Counted from the stretch's first letter, positions 17,997 to 27,473 are shown. The stretch is DNA of 64,000 nucleotides from Ligilactobacillus animalis KCTC 3501 = DSM 20602 (GCF_001434535.1 NZ_AYYW01000035.1:1-64000); one strand, 5' to 3'. Program-made: numbers and translations. Notes: generated by a model not told the origin, from the sequence alone.

Positions 17997-20192
17997 ATGC
18001 TTAAGAAAACAATAAAAAAAACATACCAAGTAGCATGTGAAGCAATGCGCCAAAAGCAATACCAAAAGGCGCGCTTTTATTTTGATGAGGTCCGGCAAAG
18101 TGAACCGACATATCGTTCGGTCAACTACTTTTTAGCTAAATGTGCATTTGTGCTCAATGAAGCTGAGGAAAATATTTATCCCTTAGTCAAAGCCCATTTA
18201 GCCACAGAGACAACTAAAAATCGTGAGGCAGCTTATCAGTTAGCGTTAAAAACAGCAGTCAAGTTCAAAAATGAGACCCAGTTAGCTGAATTTTTAGAGC
18301 AAGCAAAAATCGATGCGGTCACCAAACTGGAGCCTTTTGCTGAAATCTTGACTAAGTGGACCGGCAAAGCCCCCACGCATATGCGCTTTAAATTTATTCA
18401 GTTTGCTAAAAATAAGACCCCGATCGCTAAAACTTCTCATCCCAAATATCGGGCGTATAAATTTTTTATCAACGGGATGAGTGAGCTCCAAAAACAACGC
18501 TTTGCGGCTGGGAAATGGCAAGAATTAGCGGTCACGAAGCCTAAATTCCTAGAGTTCAAAGGCTACATGTCGTGTTCGATCAGGGATGAACGGACGTATT
18601 ATCGTAAATATCTACCGAAGTTTCCCGATCTTTTTTTGCGTTCGGTTTTCAATGATCATCTGGAAGAAGACGAGTTCTTCAAGTCAAAATGGGAACGATC
18701 CCGCGTATTTTCACTCTTACAGATCCCAGCTTTTGACCGGCCTAAGATCACTGAATTACTGGAGTTAAATGATCTTTTGGATGAAACAGCTGACCGGCAT
18801 TTAAAAGGGTGCGATGATCTCGTCTATTTAAAGCAGGTAGGTGAAGTCTTGCCCGAAAGTCAAGCGGCTGACCTTTCAGAATTAAATTTGCTCAAGGAAT
18901 TTGGCTATTTATGCAAGCAGAATTGTGGTCATACGCTACATTTAGTGGATAAATGCCAATATGAACGTAACTTTAGTCAGTTATTGGGCCAGCACTCGCG
19001 GCGTAAATTACCCTTAGTTCATCCGCCTAAAACTTATCGTCCGACTAAAGAGCAATTTGCTTTCTTAAAGTGGCTCGCGCAAAATAAGCACGTCATCATC
19101 AATTTACTAGGTGTTGGGGGTTCGGGAAAAACTTACACTTTGGGCCAGATCCTTGATCCTAAAAAGACTTTAGCCTTAGCCCCGACACATAAGGCACGGC
19201 TGAATTTAGCGCAACACGGTTTCTTTAACAATGATACTTTGCAGCATGTGATCTATGAGATCGAAAATGGTAATGAAGAACTGGTGAATGATTATGAAGT
19301 GATCATTATCGATGAGGTATCAATGGCGCCTCTGGAATTACTAGCTAAATTGACCCAGACTTTTAGTACGAAAGTCCGTTATCTGTTGGTCGGAGATGAA
19401 AAACAGTTACCGCCAGTCTCACAAGACGAAGACGCATTGAGTGTTTGTGGTGATCCCATGGACTTGATAAAAGCTAGGGGAGCATGCTTTTATTTTAGAG
19501 CTAATCTGCGCTGTAAAGATAAAGCCACGGGTGAGTTGATCGCTGCTTGTCGGGCTGGCGACATCAGGTATTTAGCCCGCAGTCAGGCATTTAAGACGGC
19601 AACTGGTAAAGAAATGGTCTTAGCCAAATATCAACACGAAGCTTTGGAAGAGTGTATGATCTTGGCTTATCGCAATAAGACGGTTGGTTTGATCAATCAG
19701 CAATTTTACCGCATTTTATCAAAGGGTAAGCAAAAAGTTGTGCCATTTTACTTTCAAAATGGGCTTGGTCGGGGTGGCTTTTTTATCGGGGCAAAAGTCG
19801 TTTTCTATCATAACGATGACAGTTTTCAAAATTACGGCTACACGAATAGTGAATTTGGTGAGGTCATAGGACTTGAGCTCAAAAATGATGATGAAGATAG
19901 TACGGTAACAGTCCAAACTGAAGTCGGAAAGTATAAGTTGCCCCTGTATCGGGCTAAAAAAGATCTTCTCTTAGCGTACGCCTTAACGATCCACAAAGCT
20001 CAAGGTAGTGGATCTAAGCGAGTCTACGTCCTAGAACCAGAAGATCAGGGTCTGGCGTATACAGCGGTCTCACGGGCTAAGCAGGAATTGTTTTTTGTTG
20101 GGGTCACACGAACGCAACTCTTGGAAGGAGTGCAGACAGAGACTCCGAAAAAGAAAAACTTGCTAAATTTTATGGATGATAAAAATAAATAG
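17997..20192 (+). CDS. RecD/Pif1-like superfamily 1B helicase with a long unclassified N-terminal region
   Basis: A 731-residue protein. The C-terminal half is a helicase: Walker A GVGGSGKTYTL near residue 371, motif Ia APTHKAR, Walker B IIIDEVSM near 437, motif III GDEKQLPPVSQDE near 467, UvrD_C_2-like TIHKAQGSGSK near 665 and AVSRAKQELFF near 690. Residues 1-130 look like short helical repeats (TPR-like), and residues 130-340 match nothing I recognise; they include CSIRDERTYYRKYLP and several cysteines. The protein is not classic RecD2, which has a longer N-terminal domain with helix-hairpin-helix motifs. It lies one gene away from topB, suggesting a DNA maintenance role by context only. 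Confidence 0.82.
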   Translation: MLKKTIKKTYQVACEAMRQKQYQKARFYFDEVRQSEPTYRSVNYFLAKCAFVLNEAEENIYPLVKAHLATETTKNREAAYQLALKTAVKFKNETQLAEFLEQAKIDAVTKLEPFAEILTKWTGKAPTHMRFKFIQFAKNKTPIAKTSHPKYRAYKFFINGMSELQKQRFAAGKWQELAVTKPKFLEFKGYMSCSIRDERTYYRKYLPKFPDLFLRSVFNDHLEEDEFFKSKWERSRVFSLLQIPAFDRPKITELLELNDLLDETADRHLKGCDDLVYLKQVGEVLPESQAADLSELNLLKEFGYLCKQNCGHTLHLVDKCQYERNFSQLLGQHSRRKLPLVHPPKTYRPTKEQFAFLKWLAQNKHVIINLLGVGGSGKTYTLGQILDPKKTLALAPTHKARLNLAQHGFFNNDTLQHVIYEIENGNEELVNDYEVIIIDEVSMAPLELLAKLTQTFSTKVRYLLVGDEKQLPPVSQDEDALSVCGDPMDLIKARGACFYFRANLRCKDKATGELIAACRAGDIRYLARSQAFKTATGKEMVLAKYQHEALEECMILAYRNKTVGLINQQFYRILSKGKQKVVPFYFQNGLGRGGFFIGAKVVFYHNDDSFQNYGYTNSEFGEVIGLELKNDDEDSTVTVQTEVGKYKLPLYRAKKDLLLAYALTIHKAQGSGSKRVYVLEPEDQGLAYTAVSRAKQELFFVGVTRTQLLEGVQTETPKKKNLLNFMDDKNK

Positions 20193-20276
20193 ATCTATTT
20201 GCTTACAATTTAGTAAAGACTAGTGCTAGAATGTACTTGTTACTATATTTATTTTTAGAAGGGCGGCGGAATTTAG

Positions 20277-21452
20277 ATGTTTAATAATTTCTTGTTAAAA
20301 AAAGTGCTCGAACATTCATTCAATATTCCAGTACAAGTGACTTATGCCAATGGTAAGACAGAACGGTACGGAGATGGTGAACCGCAAGTAAAAATAACCT
20401 TCCACCGAGATTTTTCGATGCGAGAGTTAGTTCATAATGCTTCATTGACTTTAGGTGAAGCATATATGGATAAAGAGATTGAAATCGAAGGCTCGATCCA
20501 AGACTTGATAACCTCAGCCTATGAATCAGCTGATAGCTTTTTGAACAATAATAAGCTCAAACACTTTTTACCCAAACAATCACATACTGAGCGAAAAAGT
20601 AAGTCAGATGTGCAAAGCCATTACGATATCGGTAATGATTTTTATCGTTTGTGGCTCGATAAGACACTGACCTATTCGTGTGCCTATTTCAAGCGACCAC
20701 AAGATACGCTGGAAGAAGCGCAACTAAATAAAGTGCATCATATCATCAATAAGTTAGACCCTAAACCCGGGAAAACTTTGCTTGATATCGGTTGCGGGTG
20801 GGGCACTTTGATGCTGACTGCTTGCAAAGAATACGATCTAAATGTTGTTGGGATCACGTTGAGTAAGGAACAATACGATCTAGTTAACGAACGGATCAAA
20901 GCTGAAGGCCTCGAAGATCGGGCTAAAGTCATTTTGGAAGACTACCGTGAGCTCAAACATGAACCATTTGACTATATCACTAGTGTAGGGATGTTTGAAC
21001 ATGTCGGTAAGGAAAATCTAGGTGAATATTTCCAAAAGATCTCCGAATATTTAAAGCCAAACGGCGCAGCTTTGATCCACGGGATCACACGGCAACAGGG
21101 TGGTGCAGTCAATGCGTGGATCGATAAATATATCTTCCCAGGTGGTTATGTCCCTGGTTTGACTGAAAATATCGAACATATCATTGATGCAGGGATGCAA
21201 GTGGCTGATATTGAAACTTTGCGGCGTCATTACCAAAAGACTTTGGAATTATGGGATCAAAATTTCCGCCGGGCACTACCTGAGATCAAAAAAATCGAAG
21301 ATGAACGTTTTATTCGCATGTGGGATCTGTATCTGCAAGCTTGTGCAGCTTCATTTGAATCGGGCAACATCGATGTGATCCAGTACTTGATCTCGAAAGG
21401 ACCAAGTGGTAGCAATTTACCAATGACACGTGAATATATGTATCAAGCATAA
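20277..21452 (+). CDS. cfa: Cyclopropane-fatty-acyl-phospholipid synthase
   Basis: A 391-residue SAM-dependent methyltransferase that adds a methylene to unsaturated acyl chains in membrane phospholipids. The N-terminal CFA-specific domain (residues 1-100) is followed by [24 protein letters not shown], and the SAM loop [11 protein letters not shown] near residue 166, then SVGMFEHVG. The C-terminus keeps [17 protein letters not shown]. The length matches the family. It is monocistronic. In lactic acid bacteria the product is linked to acid and freeze tolerance. Confidence 0.95.
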   Translation: MFNNFLLKKVLEHSFNIPVQVTYANGKTERYGDGEPQVKITFHRDFSMRELVHNASLTLGEAYMDKEIEIEGSIQDLITSAYESADSFLNNNKLKHFLPKQSHTERKSKSDVQSHYDIGNDFYRLWLDKTLTYSCAYFKRPQDTLEEAQLNKVHHIINKLDPKPGKTLLDIGCGWGTLMLTACKEYDLNVVGITLSKEQYDLVNERIKAEGLEDRAKVILEDYRELKHEPFDYITSVGMFEHVGKENLGEYFQKISEYLKPNGAALIHGITRQQGGAVNAWIDKYIFPGGYVPGLTENIEHIIDAGMQVADIETLRRHYQKTLELWDQNFRRALPEIKKIEDERFIRMWDLYLQACAASFESGNIDVIQYLISKGPSGSNLPMTREYMYQA

Positions 21453-21458
21453 AAAATA

Positions 21459-21490
21459 GGAGATCACGTAGCAATGATCTCCATTTTTTT
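21459..21490. terminator. Bidirectional terminator
   Basis: GGAGATCA / TGATCTCC stem followed by a T run, preceded by an A run, between convergent cfa and the DedA gene. Confidence 0.8.
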
Positions 21491-22100
21491 ATGCTTTTTT
21501 ACGATTAAAGAAGTAAAAGCCACCGCCTACAAATGCGAGGGCTAAGACGATCACGGTCGCTAACGAATAGGTCTCGATCATGGCAACGATCTGAGGCCAA
21601 GCTGAACCAGCCATACGACCAACGATGATCAAGACGGTATTCCAGATCAAAGTACCAAGCGTCGTCAAAATGATAAAACTTGTAAATTTGTAATGGGTCA
21701 TACCTGCAGGAACGGAGATCAAAGAGCGAACTACGGGGACGAATCTGCCAAAGAATAAGGCTAAGACGCCATTTTTTTGGAAGAAATTAGTCGCTTTATT
21801 TAGATCCTCTGCTTTGAAACGCAATGTTTGGCCAATTTTACCGTTTAAGATCTTTTCAAGGCGTTCGACAGATAAGAAATGGCCCACCGCATATAAGATC
21901 ACTGCCCCTAAAACGGCGCCGATCGTAGCTGCGGTGATCGCACCTAAAACATTTAGGCCGGCAGTCAGAGTCAAAAATCCGGTAAATGTCAAAACGACTT
22001 CTGAAGGGATCGGGGGAAAAATATTTTCAAGGGCGATCAGCAGTGCGATCCCGAGATACCCATACTGTCCGATAAGTTCGGTCAAAACTGTTGTGTCCAT
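21489..22100 (-). CDS. DedA/VTT-domain family membrane protein
   Basis: A 203-residue integral membrane protein with the DedA pattern: ENIFPPIPSEVVL near the N-terminus and FGRFVPVVRSLISVPAGMTHYKFTSF in the middle. DedA proteins help recycle undecaprenyl phosphate or other lipids across the membrane and support proton motive force. Next in the same direction upstream is uppP, which acts on the same lipid carrier; a terminator-like hairpin lies between them, so they may be separate transcripts. Confidence 0.88.
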   Translation of the reverse strand: MDTTVLTELIGQYGYLGIALLIALENIFPPIPSEVVLTFTGFLTLTAGLNVLGAITAATIGAVLGAVILYAVGHFLSVERLEKILNGKIGQTLRFKAEDLNKATNFFQKNGVLALFFGRFVPVVRSLISVPAGMTHYKFTSFIILTTLGTLIWNTVLIIVGRMAGSAWPQIVAMIETYSLATVIVLALAFVGGGFYFFNRKKA

Positions 22101-22234
22101 TAAAATTCTCCTCTTAAGTTAGTAAATATGATTCTACTGGAGACGCTCCAAAAAGACAACTGAATTAAGCAAATTCATATCAAATTTTGAAATTCCTTAA
22201 AAAATAATGGCTACTACTTTTAAAGTAAGACATA

Positions 22235-22275
22235 CAAATAAGGCCCCACCACACTGTATCGTGGTAGAGCCTTGT
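22235..22275 (-). terminator. Terminator of uppP
   Basis: On the minus strand AAGGCTCTACCAC pairs with GTGGTGGGGCCTT with G-U pairs and is followed by an AT-rich tail. Confidence 0.65.
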
Positions 22276-22301
22276 TTTGTATCGGTAAATATTCAATAAA
22301 G

Positions 22302-23150
22302 TTATTTTACAAACCAGAAATAGGCAATGACCAAAAGTCCTAAGATGATGCGATACCACCCGAAAGCTTTGAAAGTATGCTTTTTGATATATTGCATCAA
22401 GAACTTGATCGCAATGATCGAAGTGATGAAGGCTGTGACTAGACCAACAACTAAGATCCAAATTTCTAAAGGTGTAAAGCTAAACCCAAATTTTACTAAT
22501 TTGAATAGCGCAGCCCCAAACATGACCGGAATTGCCAAGAAGAAAGTAAATTCAGTCGCAACTGTCCGCGAAACACCCAAGATCAAAGCCCCTACGATCG
22601 TGGCCCCTGAACGAGATGTCCCGGGAAATACGGCTGCAATCAATTGGAAAAAGCCGATCAAAACTACGGTATAATACGAAAGTTCAGCGATCGAGGTGAT
22701 CTTAGGTTGCTTATTTTTATGTATATCTTCGATCAAAATAAAAGCAATACCAAAAACGATCAAGGCGATAGCTACGCAGGTCGGGTTATAAAAGAGACGT
22801 TCAAAAGTATCATTGAAAGCTACACCGATGATCCCAGCAGGTAAACAAGCAATGAAGATCTTGAGCCACATGACCATGATATCTTTGTCGACATAACGCC
22901 AGATACCTTGAGCATGTGCGCTTTTATCGGCTTGGTGGAACGGCCAGATCTTGTGCCAGTAGATCACAACTACGGCTAAGATCGCCCCAAGTTGGATCAC
23001 CACTTCAAACATGCTGTAAAAATCTTCTGAGACACCAAGTTGGACAAATTGATCAAGTAAGATCATATGTCCAGTACTGCTGATCGGCAACCATTCGGTG
23101 ATCCCTTCAACGACCCCGAATAAGAAAGCCTTTAAGAGTTCAAGTAACAT
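22302..23150 (-). CDS. uppP: Undecaprenyl-diphosphatase
   Basis: A 282-residue BacA/UppP membrane phosphatase that regenerates undecaprenyl phosphate for peptidoglycan and teichoic acid synthesis; also tied to bacitracin resistance. Both signature motifs are intact: EGITEWLPISSTGHM near residue 16 and FPGTSRSGATIV near residue 175. About eight hydrophobic segments are visible. It starts at ATG behind GAAAGGAATTTTC. Confidence 0.95.
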   Translation of the reverse strand: MLLELLKAFLFGVVEGITEWLPISSTGHMILLDQFVQLGVSEDFYSMFEVVIQLGAILAVVVIYWHKIWPFHQADKSAHAQGIWRYVDKDIMVMWLKIFIACLPAGIIGVAFNDTFERLFYNPTCVAIALIVFGIAFILIEDIHKNKQPKITSIAELSYYTVVLIGFFQLIAAVFPGTSRSGATIVGALILGVSRTVATEFTFFLAIPVMFGAALFKLVKFGFSFTPLEIWILVVGLVTAFITSIIAIKFLMQYIKKHTFKAFGWYRIILGLLVIAYFWFVK

Positions 23151-23312
23151 TTAGTGAAAATTCCTTTCTCAGTATTAAGAATCTTATTCATTATAAGATA
23201 AGTTTTTTTAAGTGACAAGTAGAGTAATTTTTAGAGGCAGCTAAGAGTTAAAACAAGGAGATATTACGCGTACGTGGTATAATTATAGTTAATAAAGTGA
23301 CAGGGTGATCAA

Positions 23313-23759
23313 ATGACAGAACAAATCGAAATCAGTAACGCTGAGTGGGAAGTAATGCGTGTGATCTGGACCTTGGGGCAAGCAACTAGTCGCCAGCTGA
23401 TCGAGATCATGGAAGTAAAGCAAAACTGGAAACCAGCAACGACTAAAACTCTTTTAGGCCGGTTAGTCGCTAAAGATGTACTTGAAACTAAAAAAGAAGG
23501 GCGTGGCTTTATCTATTCGCCTTTAGTCCAAGAACAAGCAACGATCGATGCCCAGTTGATGCAAAATTTTAGCAATATTTGTCAGATGCATGTGGGCAAG
23601 ACTTTAGCTTATTTAGTGGAAAATCTCAATTTAACGCAGGGTGATATCGCTAAAATAACTGCCAAACTTGAAGATAAAAAAAGTAGTGCACCCGAGAAAT
23701 TGGAGTGTGACTGTATTCCGGCAGAATTTCATCGAGTAGGTTGCCAACAATGTAAATGA
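23313..23759 (+). CDS. CopY/BlaI-family transcriptional repressor with altered C-terminal cysteines
   Basis: A 148-residue protein with the Penicillinase_R winged helix (ISNAEWEVMRVIWTLGQATSRQLIEI, then TTKTLLGRLVAKDVL) and a regulatory tail ending CDCIPAEFHRVGCQQCK. CopY copper repressors end in CxC-x4-CxC; here the spacing is CxC-x9-CxxC, so metal binding may be changed. No copper ATPase, chaperone or beta-lactam gene is next to it and I see no TACAnnTGTA cop box upstream or before the next gene. It may act on distant genes. Confidence 0.8.
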   Translation: MTEQIEISNAEWEVMRVIWTLGQATSRQLIEIMEVKQNWKPATTKTLLGRLVAKDVLETKKEGRGFIYSPLVQEQATIDAQLMQNFSNICQMHVGKTLAYLVENLNLTQGDIAKITAKLEDKKSSAPEKLECDCIPAEFHRVGCQQCK

Positions 23760-23857
23760 ATTTATCTTATTTAGGAGCGCCTAATTTATTCTTTCGGATA
23801 TTAAAAAATGTGTTATACTAAGAACGTTAAAAAATATTTATAGTTAGGATGGTTGAT

Positions 23858-24301
23858 ATGGACAAAGAACCGATCAAAAACATCAAAAAGATCCTCGTTG
23901 GGGTCGATGATTCTGAAGATGCGCAGCTTGCTTTTCGGGTGGCGATGCGTCGGGCCTTGGATCTAGATGCTACTTTATGCATCACTTCGATCCTTGAATC
24001 AGATGAGATGAACGTTTTCCAAGCCTTGAGTGCCGATTACATTCATGGTGAACGTAAGGAATTGGAAAAGCACGTTGAAAATTACCGCAAGATCGCACTT
24101 CAAGCTGGGATCAAACGGGTCGAAGTCGTAATTGCTGAAGGTGACGCTGGTGAAACTATCATCAAGCGTGTCATTCCGAAAGTTGAACCTGATCTATTGA
24201 TCATTGGGGCGCTTTCCAAGAAGGGTGTCAAGAAGTTCTTTGGCTCCCAAGCAGCTTATATGGCAAAAAATGCACCGATCTCTGTATTAGTGGTGCGTTA
24301 A
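23858..24301 (+). CDS. Universal stress protein (UspA family)
   Basis: A 147-residue cytoplasmic protein: KILVGVDDSEDAQLAF at the start, and the ATP-binding tail GALSKKGVKKFFGSQA...APISVLVVR. I start at ATG 23858, because the ATG at 23849 is inside the AGGATGG ribosome site. Members bind ATP and form dimers. It is preceded by a short promoter region (TATACT near 23815) and is monocistronic. Confidence 0.9.
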   Translation: MDKEPIKNIKKILVGVDDSEDAQLAFRVAMRRALDLDATLCITSILESDEMNVFQALSADYIHGERKELEKHVENYRKIALQAGIKRVEVVIAEGDAGETIIKRVIPKVEPDLLIIGALSKKGVKKFFGSQAAYMAKNAPISVLVVR

Positions 24302-24481
24302 GAAAAGCGGCAAAAGAGGCTACAGTAAAGATCTAAAAGCAGTCTGGGTTTTTGCTGTTGCCTTTTTTACTTGGATGTGTACTTGAATTACTGCAGGCTC
24401 CATTATATTATTTAATAAGGCAAAAAAGGAAAGCTACCTTTTTGATATGCTAATGATAAGATAAGGATAAAGGTTAGATCT

Positions 24482-25006
24482 ATGAGTAAGAGTCAAGTGA
24501 GAAAAAAAGACGCCCTTGCGCAAGCTTTATTAGCTCTTTTGCATCATGAGGCAGTCGAAAAGATAACAGTCGATCAACTTTGCCGGGAAGCAAATGTGCA
24601 CCGGAGTACATTTTATCGCTATTTTCAAGATAAGTACGATCTATTGCATTATGTTTTTCAAACGATCTGGTTGGAACAGATCGATGAGAATAATGTTGTT
24701 GATTCGATGATCGAAATGATCGTTCACGATAAGGATATTTTCCGGAATATTTCGATCAACAATAGCAACAATTCCTTATATGCGCTCATGATCGATATGG
24801 TTGCTGAACAGATCTTAGAAGCAAGTTTAAATAATCGTTTGCATAATATTCTTTGGATAGAAGAAACGGTGCTCAATGCAACTGACCAAAAATTAGCCGC
24901 AGATATGATAGCTGGTGCCTTTTTAACATTGCTGTTCAAATGGGTCGACAGTAACTATCAAATGAGTTCAACCGAGCTGAGTGACTTTATCAAACACTTG
25001 CATTGA
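24482..25006 (+). CDS. TetR/AcrR-family transcriptional regulator
   Basis: A 174-residue protein. The N-terminal helix-turn-helix is clear (KDALAQALLALLHHEAVEKITVDQLCREANVHRSTFYRYFQDKYDLL); the rest is a helical ligand domain with no recognisable relatives beyond the lactobacillar DhaS-like type. No divergent target gene is adjacent, so the regulon is unknown. Confidence 0.85.
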   Translation: MSKSQVRKKDALAQALLALLHHEAVEKITVDQLCREANVHRSTFYRYFQDKYDLLHYVFQTIWLEQIDENNVVDSMIEMIVHDKDIFRNISINNSNNSLYALMIDMVAEQILEASLNNRLHNILWIEETVLNATDQKLAADMIAGAFLTLLFKWVDSNYQMSSTELSDFIKHLH

Positions 25007-25072
25007 TTTTTTTGAAGAAATAAATTTATCATAATCTTTTACTTTAATTTTAGAATAGTGTACAATGTAATT

Positions 25073-25223
25073 GCTATTAGTATGGTGGAGACTATACTAT
25101 CTACGAGGGGTGTGTCATGCCTTCCTTTACAGCAAGCGAGCGCATGGCAGTAGATTAGCGTGTCAGATTTTATTGCTAAGCTTACGAGTTTCAGCGCTCA
25201 TTGATTTAGAGGGGGTTAACGTA
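25073..25223 (+). other. Long leader of the MarR-type gene
   Basis: A promoter-like pair (TTTACT, 17-nt spacer, TACAAT ending near 25065) would give a leader of about 150 nt. It contains AGTAT...ATACT (25079-25098) and the partial pairing TGCC / GGCA around CTTTACAGCAAGCGAGC. No open frame of note and no terminator are seen. This may be a structured or regulatory leader; evidence is weak. Confidence 0.35.
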
Positions 25224-25667
25224 ATGAGTTCATTACAAAAAATGACGACTAACTTATGCCAAGTTTTGCGCTTGCACGAGTATCGTAATAGCAACATGCC
25301 AGGTTTGGAAAAACTCGGTGCGATCGATATTTACTATTTGGAAGCGATCTATCAGTTGAAAGATCCAACCATCGGGACGATCTCAAAACTGTTGGGACAA
25401 TCGACTCCAAATACGAACTATCACATCAAAAAGTTGCTTGAGCTTGGTTTGATTCAAAAAAGGCTAGATGATGTAGACCATCGTGTAACACATCTTTCTG
25501 TGACCGATAAATATCACGAAGCATTGGAATCCAATTCCGAATTTTGGAAACTTTTACAAAACCGTTTAGAAGAAACAGTTTCAGTTCGTGATCTGGCTGT
25601 TTTTCAACGTATCTTACGTCAATTAGTCGAGGTTTTGTCTGAAGAAACAACACTAAATGATTTTTAA
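25224..25667 (+). CDS. MarR-family transcriptional regulator
   Basis: A 147-residue winged-helix protein: IDIYYLEAIYQLKDPTIGTISKLLGQSTPNTNYHIKKLLELGLIQKRLDDVDHRVTHLSVTDK is the recognition helix and wing, with the MarR-type DDVDHR. I start at ATG 25224, preceded by AGAGGGGGT; a longer in-frame reading from 25071 has no ribosome site and an unlikely sequence. It may control itself or the flavoprotein gene downstream. Confidence 0.85.
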   Translation: MSSLQKMTTNLCQVLRLHEYRNSNMPGLEKLGAIDIYYLEAIYQLKDPTIGTISKLLGQSTPNTNYHIKKLLELGLIQKRLDDVDHRVTHLSVTDKYHEALESNSEFWKLLQNRLEETVSVRDLAVFQRILRQLVEVLSEETTLNDF

Positions 25668-25701
25668 AGGGAAAAGCTCGGATCAAAAATAAAATAAGAT
25701 G

Positions 25702-25737
25702 AAGTGTAGTTTGCGATTTGAACTACACTTTTTTTGT
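25702..25737 (+). terminator. Rho-independent terminator
   Basis: AAGTGTAGTT / AACTACACTT perfect 10-bp stem then T7. Confidence 0.85.
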
Positions 25738-25884
25738 GTTTTACAATAAAATAGAATTAGCGCAAAGAAACCAGTAGTGGCTGACTGATATTCACTAGGA
25801 AGAGAAATGTGGGGTGGATATTTAGTGGGGAGTATTGTGTGTTACTGGTAAGCGAGATTTAGAAAGGAAAAACTATATTCTTTC

Positions 25885-25897
25885 TAGTTATGAACTA
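25885..25897. promoter_or_regulatory. Palindrome TAGTTATGAACTA upstream of the flavoprotein gene
   Basis: Perfect 5-bp arms around ATG, about 35 bases before the GTG start. TAGTTATGA recurs at 25917-25925 next to a TATGAT -10-like hexamer. Size and position suit a small repressor operator, perhaps for the neighbouring MarR protein; this is inference. Confidence 0.35.
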
Positions 25898-25931
25898 CAT
25901 AATTCCGCATTTTGTATAGTTATGATAAAGC

Positions 25932-27323
25932 GTGGCTGAAAAATTTAAATTTACTCCAAGTGCACCAAGTGACTTAAAGGAACAGTATGATGTTGTGATC
26001 ATCGGTTCAGGTGGAGCTGGACTGGTCAGTGCTCTTCAAGCACGAGAATTAGGTCTAAGACCGGTTATTTTAGAGAAGATGCCTACAGTTGGGGGCAACA
26101 CTATGCGAGCATCTTCAGGCATGAATGCAGCTGAAACGAACATTCAGTTGCGTGAAGGGATCGTGGATAGCTTTGCTGAATTTTATCAAGAGACCTACCA
26201 AGGTGGGGGGCGCTTAAATGATCCAGAATTATTGAACTATTTCACGACGCATAGTGGGCAAGCAATCGATTGGTTACGTTCACATGGGATCATCTTAAAT
26301 GACTTGACGATCACTGGAGGAATGAAGAAAAAACGCGCCCATCGGCCTAAGAGTACTGCCCCGATCGGAGCTTTTTTAGTCAATAATCTCTTGTGGTTGT
26401 TAGACCAAGTCGGAGTTCCTATCTTTACCCAAGCAACAGTCACAGAGCTGTTAAAAGACGATGCTGGTAAGATCAAAGGGGTAAATGTCCAAGTTGCGGG
26501 TGAGCCCAAAACGATCTTTGCCTCAGCAGTCATCTTGGCAACGGGCGGTTTTGGTGCTTCCAAGCAATTGCTCAAACGCTATCGTCCCGATCTCTTGGCT
26601 TACAAGACGACTAATCATGTCGGCGCGACTGGGGATGGGATCATTTTAGCAGAGCATATTGGAGCGCAAGTATTACAGATGGAAATGATCCAGATCCATC
26701 CGACCGTGCAACAAGATACACCACATACCTACTTGATCGGTGAAGCTGTGCGGGGGGAAGGTGCGATCTTAGTTGATCAACAAGGCGTTCGTTTCACTAA
26801 TGAGCTAGGGACGCGGAAAGTTGTTTCCGAACAGATCACAGCGTTACCTGAGCAAGCTGCCTATTTGATCTTTGATCAGGGTGTCAAAGAACGGGTCAAA
26901 GCGATCGATTTTTACGCTAGCAAGGGTTTGGTCGTCAGTGCGGCTACCCCAATTGAGCTAGCACAAAAGCTTCAGCTAGACCCAACTGTTTTGGCAGATA
27001 CCTTGATCCAATGGAATACAGCAGTCGAAACCAAGCGGGATGTTAAATTTGGTCGAACAACAGGGATGCAACGCAAGCTAGAAAAAGCTCCTTATTATGC
27101 GATCCACGTTGCTCCTGCGATCCATTACACGATGGGGGGCTTACACATCAACGAAAAAGCTCAAGTTTTAGATCAATCGGGTAATATCATGGCAGGACTC
27201 TTTGCTGCCGGCGAGGTCACAGGCGGATTGCATGGTAATAATCGGATCGGTGGCAACTCGATCGCTGAAACAGTGGTGTTTGGGCGCCAAGCAGGTCAAC
27301 AAGCAGCGGTCTATTTGGCCTAA
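25932..27323 (+). CDS. Fumarate reductase/succinate dehydrogenase-type flavoprotein (flavocytochrome c-like)
   Basis: A 463-residue FAD enzyme: YDVVIIGSGGAGLVSALQA near residue 20, PTVGGNTMRASSGMNA, then MIQIHPTVQQ and the substrate arginine region GEAVRGEGAILVD, and the FAD-binding tail GLFAAGEVTGGLHGNNRIGGNS. Soluble enzymes of this kind reduce fumarate or related alpha,beta-unsaturated acids. No haem-binding or FMN_bind domain is present. It starts at GTG, the first in-frame start after a stop, with no Shine-Dalgarno. A terminator follows. Confidence 0.87.
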   Translation: MAEKFKFTPSAPSDLKEQYDVVIIGSGGAGLVSALQARELGLRPVILEKMPTVGGNTMRASSGMNAAETNIQLREGIVDSFAEFYQETYQGGGRLNDPELLNYFTTHSGQAIDWLRSHGIILNDLTITGGMKKKRAHRPKSTAPIGAFLVNNLLWLLDQVGVPIFTQATVTELLKDDAGKIKGVNVQVAGEPKTIFASAVILATGGFGASKQLLKRYRPDLLAYKTTNHVGATGDGIILAEHIGAQVLQMEMIQIHPTVQQDTPHTYLIGEAVRGEGAILVDQQGVRFTNELGTRKVVSEQITALPEQAAYLIFDQGVKERVKAIDFYASKGLVVSAATPIELAQKLQLDPTVLADTLIQWNTAVETKRDVKFGRTTGMQRKLEKAPYYAIHVAPAIHYTMGGLHINEKAQVLDQSGNIMAGLFAAGEVTGGLHGNNRIGGNSIAETVVFGRQAGQQAAVYLA

Positions 27324-27348
27324 ATTCAAATAAAAGTTTAAATTTAAG

Positions 27349-27377
27349 CAACAGTTTAGTTAAACTGTTGTTTTTTT
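27349..27377 (+). terminator. Rho-independent terminator
   Basis: CAACAGTTTA / TAAACTGTTG stem then T7. Confidence 0.8.
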
Positions 27378-27473
27378 ACGTTTAATTTCAAAAAGAGTGT
27401 ATAATAAATTATGAAAATAAATTAGTTAAAAAATAGAGATATTTTTATCATTTTATTGAAAGAGGTTCTTCAA

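Noticed and set aside
24302..24380. Terminator after the universal stress protein gene
   Set aside because: A and T runs and partial pairing exist around AGCGGCAAAA and TTGCTGTTGCC, but no clean stem could be drawn.
25071..25223. N-terminal extension of the MarR protein from position 25071
   Set aside because: No ribosome site, a cysteine- and leucine-rich unnatural sequence, and a clear Shine-Dalgarno before ATG 25224.
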